Part shown: positions 58,211 to 64,000 of the stretch, piece after piece
Numbering within the stretch: position 1 is the stretch's first letter
Layout of the letters: each line of letters begins with the position of its first letter
Assembly: GCA_016712315.1 (NCBI GenBank)
Contig: JADJRG010000013.1
Location: 1,896,001-1,960,000 of the forward strand
Direction: 5' to 3'
Length of the DNA: 64,000 bases
DNA from: Nannocystis sp.
GTDB taxonomy: Bacteria; Myxococcota_A; Polyangia; Nannocystales; Nannocystaceae
The notes under the pieces: generated by a model
Told to the model about the DNA's origin: nothing
What the model saw: only the letters and a program-made list of their open reading frames with translations
Database searches by the model: none
Position numbers and translations under genes: made by a program

Positions 58211-58491
58211 GTGAGATCCAGGAAACCCAGGTCGCCGCGCGCCACCGTCGTGTCCTCCAGGGCACGGTGGTCTCGGACAAGATGGACAAGACCATCGTCG
58301 TCCAGGTAATCCGGCGCTATAAGCACCCCCGCTACCGGAAGTACGTCAACGAGCGGCTGCGTTACAAGGCGCATGACGAGCGCAACGAGGCGAAGCTCGG
58401 CGATGTGGTGCGGATCGTATCAAGCCGGCCCCTCTCACGCGAGAAGCGCTGGCGCCTCCAAGGCGTCGTCGAGAAAGCGACAATCGTATGA
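58207..58491 (+). CDS. rpsQ: 30S ribosomal protein S17
   Basis: 94 residues from a GTG that overlaps the rpmC stop. The OB fold has RRVLQGTVVSDKMDKTIVVQ and the conserved KYVNERLRYKAHDERNEAKL and GDVVRIVSSRPLSREKRWRL. It binds the 16S 5' domain. Overlaps rplN by four bases. Confidence 0.97.
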   Translation: MSEIQETQVAARHRRVLQGTVVSDKMDKTIVVQVIRRYKHPRYRKYVNERLRYKAHDERNEAKLGDVVRIVSSRPLSREKRWRLQGVVEKATIV

Positions 58492-58856
58492 TTCAGGTCC
58501 AGTCCATCCTCGATGTCGCCGACAACTCCGGCGCCCGCAAGGTCTTTTGCATCAAGGTCCTCGGCGGCTCCAAGCGCCGCTACGCCAGCATCGGCGACGT
58601 GATCGTGGTCTCGATCCGCGACGCGATGCCCAACAGCAAGGTGAAGAAGGGCTCCGTGATGAAGGCCGTGATCGTCCGTACGCGCCGTGGCGTTCGCCGC
58701 GTCGATGGGTCGGTGATCCGGTTCGACACGAACAGCGCGGTCCTCATTGACGCGCAGAAGCAGCCGATCGGGACCCGAATCTTTGGGCCCGTCGCTCGCG
58801 AGCTGCGCCAGAAGAACTACCTCAAGATCATCTCGCTCGCGCCGGAGGTGCTGTGA
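58488..58856 (+). CDS. rplN: 50S ribosomal protein L14
   Basis: 122 residues, exactly the usual length. IQVQSILDVADNSGARKVFC, GDVIVVSIRDAMPNSKVKKG and the end ELRQKNYLKIISLAPEVL are diagnostic. It is at the subunit interface near L19. The last A of its stop TGA is the first base of the preferred rplX start. Confidence 0.98.
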   Translation: MIQVQSILDVADNSGARKVFCIKVLGGSKRRYASIGDVIVVSIRDAMPNSKVKKGSVMKAVIVRTRRGVRRVDGSVIRFDTNSAVLIDAQKQPIGTRIFGPVARELRQKNYLKIISLAPEVL

Positions 58857-59173
58857 TGCAGAGGGTCCGTACTGGCGACGAGGTCGTCGTCATCGCAGGC
58901 AAGAACAAGGGGCGCCGCGGCAAGGTGCTCGAGATCCTCTCTGAGAAGGACCGCGTGGTCGTCCAGGGGGTCAACATCGTCACGAAACACGTCAAGCCGA
59001 GCCGCGAGAACCCGCAGGGCGGGATCCAGAAGCGGGAGGCGGGCATCCACATCTCCAACGTCATGCTCGCGGACCCCGAGACCGGGGATCCCACGCGCGT
59101 CAGCTTCCAGGTCCTGGAGAGCGGACGCAAGGTGCGAGTCGCGACCAAGTCCGGGCAGCAGATCGACAAGTAG
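58856..59173 (+). CDS. rplX: 50S ribosomal protein L24
   Basis: 105 residues from the ATG at 58856 (a GTG three bases earlier is also in frame). The KOW motif is in TGDEVVVIAGKNKGRRGKVL, followed by VVQGVNIVTKHVKPSRENPQ and GIQKREAGIHISNVMLADPE. It initiates 50S assembly. rplE starts 12 bases later. Confidence 0.96.
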   Translation: MQRVRTGDEVVVIAGKNKGRRGKVLEILSEKDRVVVQGVNIVTKHVKPSRENPQGGIQKREAGIHISNVMLADPETGDPTRVSFQVLESGRKVRVATKSGQQIDK

Positions 59174-59185
59174 GCGAGATCCATC

Positions 59186-59845
59186 ATGGCCAACGCAGCA
59201 CGTGGTGGGGCGGCCCCCACCAAGAAGAAGAAAGACTCCGCGGGGTACGGCTTCCGTTTCCCGCGGGTGATGGAGGAGTCGGTCACACGTGACCCCTCGT
59301 ACCGTCCGCGTCTTCAAGTTCGTTATCAGGACGTCGTTCGTCCGGCGCTCGTGAAGGAGTTCGAGTACAAGAACCCCCTCACGGTGCCTCGGGTCGAGAA
59401 GATCGTCCTTAATATCGGCCTCGGCGAGGCGATCAAGACGCCGAAGCTGCTCGAGCAGGCCTTCGAGGTGCTCGGGTACATCTCCGGTCAACGTCCGGTG
59501 GTGACCCGCGCCAAGAAGTCGATCGCGACCTTCAAGCTCCGTGAGGGCATGAGGATCGGCTGCATGGTGACGCTCCGGGGGCCCCGCATGTGGGAGTTCC
59601 TCGATCGTCTTGTTTCCATCGCTCTCCCCCGTACCCGCGACTTCCGCGGGGTCAGCCGCAAGGCGTTTGATGGGCGGGGCAACTATACCCTCGGGATCCG
59701 CGAGATCCTGAACTTCCCTGAGGTCGACATCGACAAGCTCGACAAGGTCCCGGGGATGAACATCTGCATTCAGACGTCGGCGGCGACGGACGAGGAGGGG
59801 CGCGCGCTCCTGGAGAACCTCGGCATGCCGTTCCGTCGCGCATAA
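59186..59845 (+). CDS. rplE: 50S ribosomal protein L5 with N-terminal extension
   Basis: 219 residues against about 180 in E. coli. The L5 core begins near residue 40 (RLQVRYQDVVRPALVKEFEY), with NPLTVPRVEKIVLNIGLGEA, GQRPVVTRAKKSIATFKLRE and RTRDFRGVSRKAFDGRGNYT. The first 38 residues are an extra, partly basic leader containing TKKKKDSAGYGFRFPRVMEE. It contacts 5S rRNA and the P-site tRNA. Directly after its stop comes rpsH, so the usual rpsN (S14) is missing between them. The leader does not carry the S14 zinc motif. Confidence 0.95.
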   Translation: MANAARGGAAPTKKKKDSAGYGFRFPRVMEESVTRDPSYRPRLQVRYQDVVRPALVKEFEYKNPLTVPRVEKIVLNIGLGEAIKTPKLLEQAFEVLGYISGQRPVVTRAKKSIATFKLREGMRIGCMVTLRGPRMWEFLDRLVSIALPRTRDFRGVSRKAFDGRGNYTLGIREILNFPEVDIDKLDKVPGMNICIQTSAATDEEGRALLENLGMPFRRA

Positions 59846-59863
59846 GTGGAGGCACGAGTTCCA

Positions 59864-60259
59864 ATGTCGATGACCGATCCCATCGCCGACATGCTCACCC
59901 GGATCCGCAACGCGGTTCGCGCGAGCCACCGTGAGCTGCAGATGCCAGGCTCTAAGCAGAAGCGTCACATCGCCCACATCCTCAAGGAAGAGGGCTACAT
60001 CGCTGACTACCGCTTCGAAACGGATGACAAGCAGGGCATCCTCCACATCACGCTCAAGTGGAATAACAATGAGTGTGCTATTGAGGACGTCCAGCGGGTC
60101 AGCAAGCCCGGCCAGCGGCGCTACGCTGGCTCGCAGGAGATCCCCAAGGTCCGCAACGGCCTTGGTATCATGATCGTCAGCACCCCACGCGGTATGATGA
60201 CCGACCGAAGCGCCCGTAAGAACGGCATCGGCGGCGAGCTCATCTGCAGCGTTTGGTAG
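59864..60259 (+). CDS. rpsH: 30S ribosomal protein S8
   Basis: 131 residues from the ATG at 59864, which gives the standard MSMTDPIADMLTRIRNA; a GTG at 59846 would add six residues. Other signatures: HIAHILKEEGYIADYRFETD and the C-terminal RNA-binding RNGLGIMIVSTPRGMMTDRS with GIGGELICSVW. It binds 16S helix 21 and in E. coli represses the spc operon. GTGGAGG lies about 11 bases ahead. Confidence 0.97.
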   Translation: MSMTDPIADMLTRIRNAVRASHRELQMPGSKQKRHIAHILKEEGYIADYRFETDDKQGILHITLKWNNNECAIEDVQRVSKPGQRRYAGSQEIPKVRNGLGIMIVSTPRGMMTDRSARKNGIGGELICSVW

Positions 60260-60272
60260 CCCGAGGAGCACC

Positions 60273-60815
60273 ATGTCCCGCATCGGCAAACAAACGGTTC
60301 TGATCCCCAAGGGCGTCACCATCACGGCGCAGGGGCGTCGTCTCAACGTCAAGGGGCCCAAGGGCGAGCTTGGCTTCGAGATCCCCGAGCCCATCGGCTT
60401 CGAGATCGCGGGAGGCGAGGTCTCCTTTAAGCGTTCAACGGAAGATCGCACGACACGGGCGCTTCATGGCATGGCGCGGGCGATGACCGCGAACATGGTC
60501 ACCGGCTGCTCCGTCGGCTTCAAGCGTGTGCTCGCGATCGTCGGCGTCGGATACCGCGCAGCGGTCAAGGGCTCGTCGCTCGATCTCACGCTCGGCTTCT
60601 CTCACCCGGTCTCCTACCCGCTGCCAACCGGCGTCAGCGCGGAGGTCGACAAGGAGGGCAAGATCACGCTCTCCGCGGCAGACAAGGCGCTGCTCGGTCA
60701 GGTCGCTGCGGATATCCGCCGTTGGCGCCCGCCTGAGCCCTACAAGGGCAAGGGCATCCGCTACGCCGACGAAGTGATCACCCTCAAGGAAGGCAAAGCC
60801 CGCGGCAAGAAGTAG
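60273..60815 (+). CDS. rplF: 50S ribosomal protein L6
   Basis: 180 residues. SRIGKQTVLIPKGVTITAQG, ALHGMARAMTANMVTGCSVG and GVGYRAAVKGSSLDLTLGFS, then RRWRPPEPYKGKGIRYADEV near the end, are diagnostic of L6. It lies near the factor-binding site and sarcin-ricin loop. CGAGGAG lies ahead of the ATG. Confidence 0.98.
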   Translation: MSRIGKQTVLIPKGVTITAQGRRLNVKGPKGELGFEIPEPIGFEIAGGEVSFKRSTEDRTTRALHGMARAMTANMVTGCSVGFKRVLAIVGVGYRAAVKGSSLDLTLGFSHPVSYPLPTGVSAEVDKEGKITLSAADKALLGQVAADIRRWRPPEPYKGKGIRYADEVITLKEGKARGKK

Positions 60816-60833
60816 CGGGTGGAGGATCTCAAG

Positions 60834-61190
60834 ATGTCGACGTATAAGGACAGCGCGCGTCTGCGCCGCAAGAAGGGGATCCGGGTCAAGGTCATCGGCT
60901 CGCCCGAACGCCCCCGGCTCACGGTCTTCCGGAGTTGCAAACACATCTACGCTCAGGTCATCGATGACACCGCTGCGGTGTCGTTGGCGGCTGCCAGCGA
61001 TCTCGTCAAGGCCGAGGCTAGCGACAAGGTGAACAAGCGCGAGCGCGCTCGGCTTGTCGGTTTGGCGATCGCCAAGGCTTGCATCGCCAAGGGCATCACC
61101 AAGGTCGTTTTTGACCGTAACGGTTACATTTATCACGGTCGGGTGAGCGCGCTCGCCGATGGCGCCCGCGAGGGCGGCCTGGACCTCTAG
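60834..61190 (+). CDS. rplR: 50S ribosomal protein L18
   Basis: 118 residues from the ATG at 60834 with GGAGG nine bases upstream; a GTG at 60819 is rejected as it would include that site. RRKKGIRVKVIGSPERPRLT and RSCKHIYAQVIDDTAAVSLA and KGITKVVFDRNGYIYHGRVS identify it. It binds 5S rRNA together with L5. Confidence 0.97.
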   Translation: MSTYKDSARLRRKKGIRVKVIGSPERPRLTVFRSCKHIYAQVIDDTAAVSLAAASDLVKAEASDKVNKRERARLVGLAIAKACIAKGITKVVFDRNGYIYHGRVSALADGAREGGLDL

Positions 61191-61204
61191 GCGGAGCTTC
61201 TACG

Positions 61205-61702
61205 ATGATGGACATCGAATCCCTAGGTGAACTGGTAGACCGCGTTGTCTACATCAACCGCGTCGCGAAGGTCGTCAAGGGCGGTCGTCGGTTCAGCTTC
61301 AGCGCTCTCGTCGTCGTCGGCAACGAGCGAGGCTGGGTCGGGGTCGGCTACGGCAAGGCCAAGGAGGTCCCCGAAGCGATCCGCAAGGCCAACGAGATCG
61401 CCCGGAAGAGCCTCTTCCAGGTGCCGCTCGCGGGCAACACGATCCCGCACGAGGTCGTGGGTCACCATGGCGCTGGCGAGGTGTTGCTGCGCCCCGCGTC
61501 GGCGGGTACCGGCGTCATCGCTGGTGGCCCGGTTCGGGCGATCGTCGAGTGTGCGGGGATCCACAACATCCTCAGCAAGTGCATCGGCACCAATAACCCG
61601 CAGAACGTGATCCACGCGACCGTGGACGCGCTCAAGCAGCTTCGCCTGCCCGAGACGGTCTCGCGCCGGCGTGGGCTCGCGGTCAGCGCGATGATGGAGT
61701 AA
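61205..61702 (+). CDS. rpsE: 30S ribosomal protein S5
   Basis: 165 residues (ATG at 61205 or at 61208). RVAKVVKGGRRFSFSALVVV and GNERGWVGVGYGKAKEVPEA form the double-stranded-RNA-binding-like domain with the loop where spectinomycin resistance arises; AGTGVIAGGPVRAIVECAGI and the C-terminal LSKCIGTNNPQNVIHATVDA follow. It is at the mRNA entry site. Confidence 0.98.
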   Translation: MMDIESLGELVDRVVYINRVAKVVKGGRRFSFSALVVVGNERGWVGVGYGKAKEVPEAIRKANEIARKSLFQVPLAGNTIPHEVVGHHGAGEVLLRPASAGTGVIAGGPVRAIVECAGIHNILSKCIGTNNPQNVIHATVDALKQLRLPETVSRRRGLAVSAMME

Positions 61703-61708
61703 GTCGAG

Positions 61709-61900
61709 ATGGCCCACAAGCTTAAGGTGACGCTCGTCCGCAGCACGATCGATCGTGAGAGGTCGCAGAAGGCGACCGTTCGCGGCCTCGGGCTGCGCAG
61801 GTTGCACCACACGGTGCTAGTCGAGGACACTCACGCGATCCGTGGGATGATCCGCAAGGTCCAACATCTCGTGAGCGTCGAGCCGGCTGATCAAGCCTGA
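61709..61900 (+). CDS. rpmD: 50S ribosomal protein L30
   Basis: 63 residues. KLKVTLVRSTIDRERSQKAT, VRGLGLRRLHHTVLVEDTHA and IRGMIRKVQHLVSV are the full small L30. Six bases after rpsE. It is the short bacterial type. Confidence 0.96.
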   Translation: MAHKLKVTLVRSTIDRERSQKATVRGLGLRRLHHTVLVEDTHAIRGMIRKVQHLVSVEPADQA

Positions 61901-61935
61901 GCGCTCTCTACCCAGCAGGAAGTTCGAGGCCAGCC

Positions 61936-62406
61936 ATGGGCACGACATTGGAATCACTCTCGCCCCCAGAGGGCGCACGCAAGCGTCGCAAGCGCGTCGG
62001 TCGCGGTATCGGCTCTCGCCGCGGTAAGACATCAACCCGTGGGCAAAAGGGGCAGCTCGCGCGCCATAACCAGATGCCCGCCGGCTTCGAGGGCGGTCAG
62101 AACCCGCTCCAGCGGCGCGTCCCCAAGCGCGGCTTCGTCAACATCCACCGGGTCGAGTACCACGGCGTCAACGTCGGCCGCGTGGCCGAGGCGTTCGCCG
62201 CGGGTGAGGTCATCACGCCGGAGTCCCTGCACGCGAAGGGGATCGTCCCCAAGCGTGCGAAGCTGATCAAGCTGCTCGGCCACGGTGACGTGACCGCGGC
62301 GCTCAAGATCTCGGTGCATGCGGTCAGCGCGAGCGCCAAGGAGAAGATCGAGGCGGCGGGCGGCTCCGTAGAGATCGTCGGCACGTCGGCCGCTGCGGCG
62401 GAGTAG
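61936..62406 (+). CDS. rplO: 50S ribosomal protein L15
   Basis: 156 residues. Glycine-rich N-terminus KRRKRVGRGIGSRRGKTSTR and GQKGQLARHNQMPAGFEGGQ, then PLQRRVPKRGFVNIHRVEYH and a C-terminal globular part. The last gene before secY, from which a 224-base structured gap separates it. Confidence 0.97.
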   Translation: MGTTLESLSPPEGARKRRKRVGRGIGSRRGKTSTRGQKGQLARHNQMPAGFEGGQNPLQRRVPKRGFVNIHRVEYHGVNVGRVAEAFAAGEVITPESLHAKGIVPKRAKLIKLLGHGDVTAALKISVHAVSASAKEKIEAAGGSVEIVGTSAAAAE

Positions 62407-62630
62407 AGCTCGCGCAAACGAGGCGAGGTAGAGCTCGCGCAGTCTCGGCACCGAGAGGTCGAGGCTGGCGGTCCTCCACCTCGCCTCTCTCTTGTGCGCC
62501 TGCGCGCACCTCACGTACAACACGCCGTCACGCGCGTGGAAGAGACACGCCAGGATGAGGTACAACGACGCAGGCGCGCGCTGCCGTCGTTGTCAGATCC
62601 GCCGCTGAACCAGGCAAGCTGAAGGGGCCG
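62407..62630 (+). promoter_or_regulatory. Structured rplO-secY spacer
   Basis: 224 bases, unusual in an otherwise tight cluster. Contains a 14-base direct repeat GTAGAGCTCGCGCA (62403-62416 and 62428-62441), an inverted repeat GAGGCGAGGT/ACCTCGCCTC (62420-62429 with 62478-62487), a hairpin GTGCGC-CTGC-GCGCAC (62494-62509), and a long stem ACAACGACG/CGTCGTTGT (62562-62570 with 62585-62593) extended inward by CAG/CTG. No T-run follows. A leader controlling secY, or an RNA processing site, is the best guess. Confidence 0.45.
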
Positions 62631-63947
62631 ATGGGAGTCATCATCAACATCTTTAAGCTGCCCGAGCTGCGCAAGCGGGTCTTCTTCACGCTCGCGATGC
62701 TCGCGGTCTACCGCCTCGGCGTCTTCATCGCCGTTCCGGGCGTCGATCGCTCGGTGATGGCGCAGATCGTCCGACAGGGCGCCGGTGGCTTCCTCGGCTA
62801 CCTCAACATGTTCACCGGCGGCGCGCTGACCAACCTCTCGGTCCTCGCGCTCGGGATCATGCCGTACATCAGCGCGAGCATCATCATGCAGCTGATGACC
62901 GCGGTGATCCCGAAGCTGGAGCAGCTCAGCAAGGAGGGCGAGTCTGGTCGGAGGAAGATCAACCAGTACAGCCGCTACGGCACGGTCTTCCTCGCGGCGA
63001 TCCAAGGCTATTTTATGGCCACCTGGTTGGCCTCTCAGAACACGCCAGGTCAGCAACTGGTGCTCGACACTGGGCCGTGGTTCACGGTGATGACGGTGCT
63101 GACCCTGACCGCAGGGACCTGCTTCCTGATGTGGCTCGGCGAGCAGATCACCGAGCGCGGGATCGGCAACGGGATCTCGCTGATCATCTACGCCGGGATC
63201 ATCGCCGACCTGCCCGTCGCGCTGTATCAGCTCTGGCAGAAGGCTCAGGACGATCCGGAGTCGTTCGGGCCGATGTTTATGGCGATCTTGGCGGTGATGG
63301 TGGTGGCGGTGATCGCCTTCGTGGTGATCATGGAGCGCGGTCAGCGACGGATCACCGTCCAGTACGCGAAGCGCGTGGTCGGGCGGCAGATGTTCGGCGG
63401 GTCGGCGAACTACCTGCCGCTGCGGATCAACAGCGCCGGCGTGATCCCGCCGATCTTCGCCTCGTCGATCCTGATGTTCCCCAGCCAGATCGCCGGGATG
63501 ACGGGCAACGCCTTCTTGGAGACGATCTCCAACGCGCTCCGGTACGATGGATGGCTGTACATCACCGTCTATGTCGCGCTCGTGATCTTCTTCACGTTCT
63601 TCTACACGGCCCTCCAGTTCAACCCGGTCGATGTCGCGGACAACCTCAAGAAGCAGAACGCGTCGATCCCAGGGATCCGGCCGGGCAAGCGCACCGCCGA
63701 GTACATCGACTTCATCCTGACTCGGTTGACCTTCGCTGGCGCCTGCTACATCTCGGCCGTCTGCATCCTGCCGACCTTCCTGCAGACCAAGTTTAACCTG
63801 CCATTTTATTATGGAGGAACCTCACTTCTGATCGTCGTCGGCGTCGCCCTCGACACCGCTCAGCAGATCGAGAGCCACCTGGTCACCCGCAGCTACGAGG
63901 GCTTTGCGGGGCCAGGAGGGCCCAGGATCCGCGGGCGTCGGGGTTGA
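62631..63947 (+). CDS. secY: Preprotein translocase subunit SecY
   Basis: 438 residues with about ten membrane spans. The conserved plug and pore region has SVLALGIMPYISASIIMQLM; GGSANYLPLRINSAGVIPPI and FTFFYTALQFNPVDVADNLK and GIRPGKRTAEYIDFILTRLT are family signatures, and the end has LLIVVGVALDTAQQIESHLV. It forms the protein-conducting channel with SecE, encoded 25 kb upstream in the same block. GAAGGGG precedes the ATG by about three bases. 53 bases remain to the window edge with no gene call. Confidence 0.98.
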   Translation: MGVIINIFKLPELRKRVFFTLAMLAVYRLGVFIAVPGVDRSVMAQIVRQGAGGFLGYLNMFTGGALTNLSVLALGIMPYISASIIMQLMTAVIPKLEQLSKEGESGRRKINQYSRYGTVFLAAIQGYFMATWLASQNTPGQQLVLDTGPWFTVMTVLTLTAGTCFLMWLGEQITERGIGNGISLIIYAGIIADLPVALYQLWQKAQDDPESFGPMFMAILAVMVVAVIAFVVIMERGQRRITVQYAKRVVGRQMFGGSANYLPLRINSAGVIPPIFASSILMFPSQIAGMTGNAFLETISNALRYDGWLYITVYVALVIFFTFFYTALQFNPVDVADNLKKQNASIPGIRPGKRTAEYIDFILTRLTFAGACYISAVCILPTFLQTKFNLPFYYGGTSLLIVVGVALDTAQQIESHLVTRSYEGFAGPGGPRIRGRRG

Positions 63948-64000
63948 CGTCGCTGGCATGTGGACCGCGCGGGAGGGCTCTGGCACACTCCCGCGCCCCG

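Overview
The window is a GC-rich chromosomal segment that reads like a myxobacterium-type member of the Myxococcota. This rests on gene content rather than on any marker comparison: a Ser/Thr kinase carrying TPR-like repeats, three tandem bactofilins, an OmpA-like lipoprotein with thrombospondin type 3 calcium-binding repeats, many lipoproteins, and a bacterial deoxyhypusine-synthase-like gene. A position in or near the Nannocystales is possible, but that is a guess. I see no phage, IS element, CRISPR array, rRNA operon or origin. Region 1 (about 1-35 kb) is mixed, with short operons on both strands. It opens with a truncated hydantoinase/5-oxoprolinase gene (minus strand) and a histone-deacetylase-fold protein with a large uncharacterised C-terminal region. 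A TPR Ser/Thr kinase, a helical protein of unknown function, an Lhr-type giant helicase, a small lipoprotein and an APC-family permease follow. Next come the deoxyhypusine-synthase-like gene and a minus-strand operon ribF - TPR-like protein - dapA - dapB (FAD synthesis and lysine/diaminopimelate synthesis). An envelope cluster at 17.6-22.6 kb holds lipoproteins, the OmpA/TSP3 lipoprotein and a probable beta-barrel protein. It is followed by an RlmI-like methyltransferase, alaS, an acidic unknown protein, a plant-type glutamate-cysteine ligase on the minus strand, three bactofilins, and a HEAT-like lipoprotein - DUF481-like protein - TPR-like lipoprotein series. Region 2 (35.3 kb to the end) is one unbroken plus-strand information-processing block. 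It starts at a good sigma70-type promoter (TTGACA/TATACA) and runs through four tRNAs (Thr-TGT, Tyr-GTA, Gly-TCC, Thr-GGT), tuf, rpmG, tRNA-Trp, secE, nusG, rplK, rplA, rplJ, rplL, rpoB, rpoC, rpsL, rpsG, fusA, a second tuf, and then the S10/spc ribosomal genes to secY. The tRNA-tufB-secE-nusG, L11/L1/L10/L7-RpoBC, str, S10 and spc modules are therefore head to tail. Notable points in region 2: two tuf genes that differ at only two synonymous bases that I can find; an EF-G in the str position whose domain IV lacks the usual glycine-rich motif and the tip histidine; no rplC (L3) between rpsJ and rplD and no rpsN (S14) between rplE and rpsH; an N-terminally extended L5; and structured leaders before rplJ, rpoB, rpsL and secY. 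I did not find a clearly novel defence or biosynthetic system. The most unusual items are the missing rplC and rpsN, the divergent EF-G, and the bacterial deoxyhypusine-synthase homologue that keeps the catalytic lysine. There is no stretch longer than about 300 bases without a gene; the longest gene-free stretches (about 180-230 bases) are described as leaders, spacers or promoter regions where they hold anything recognisable.
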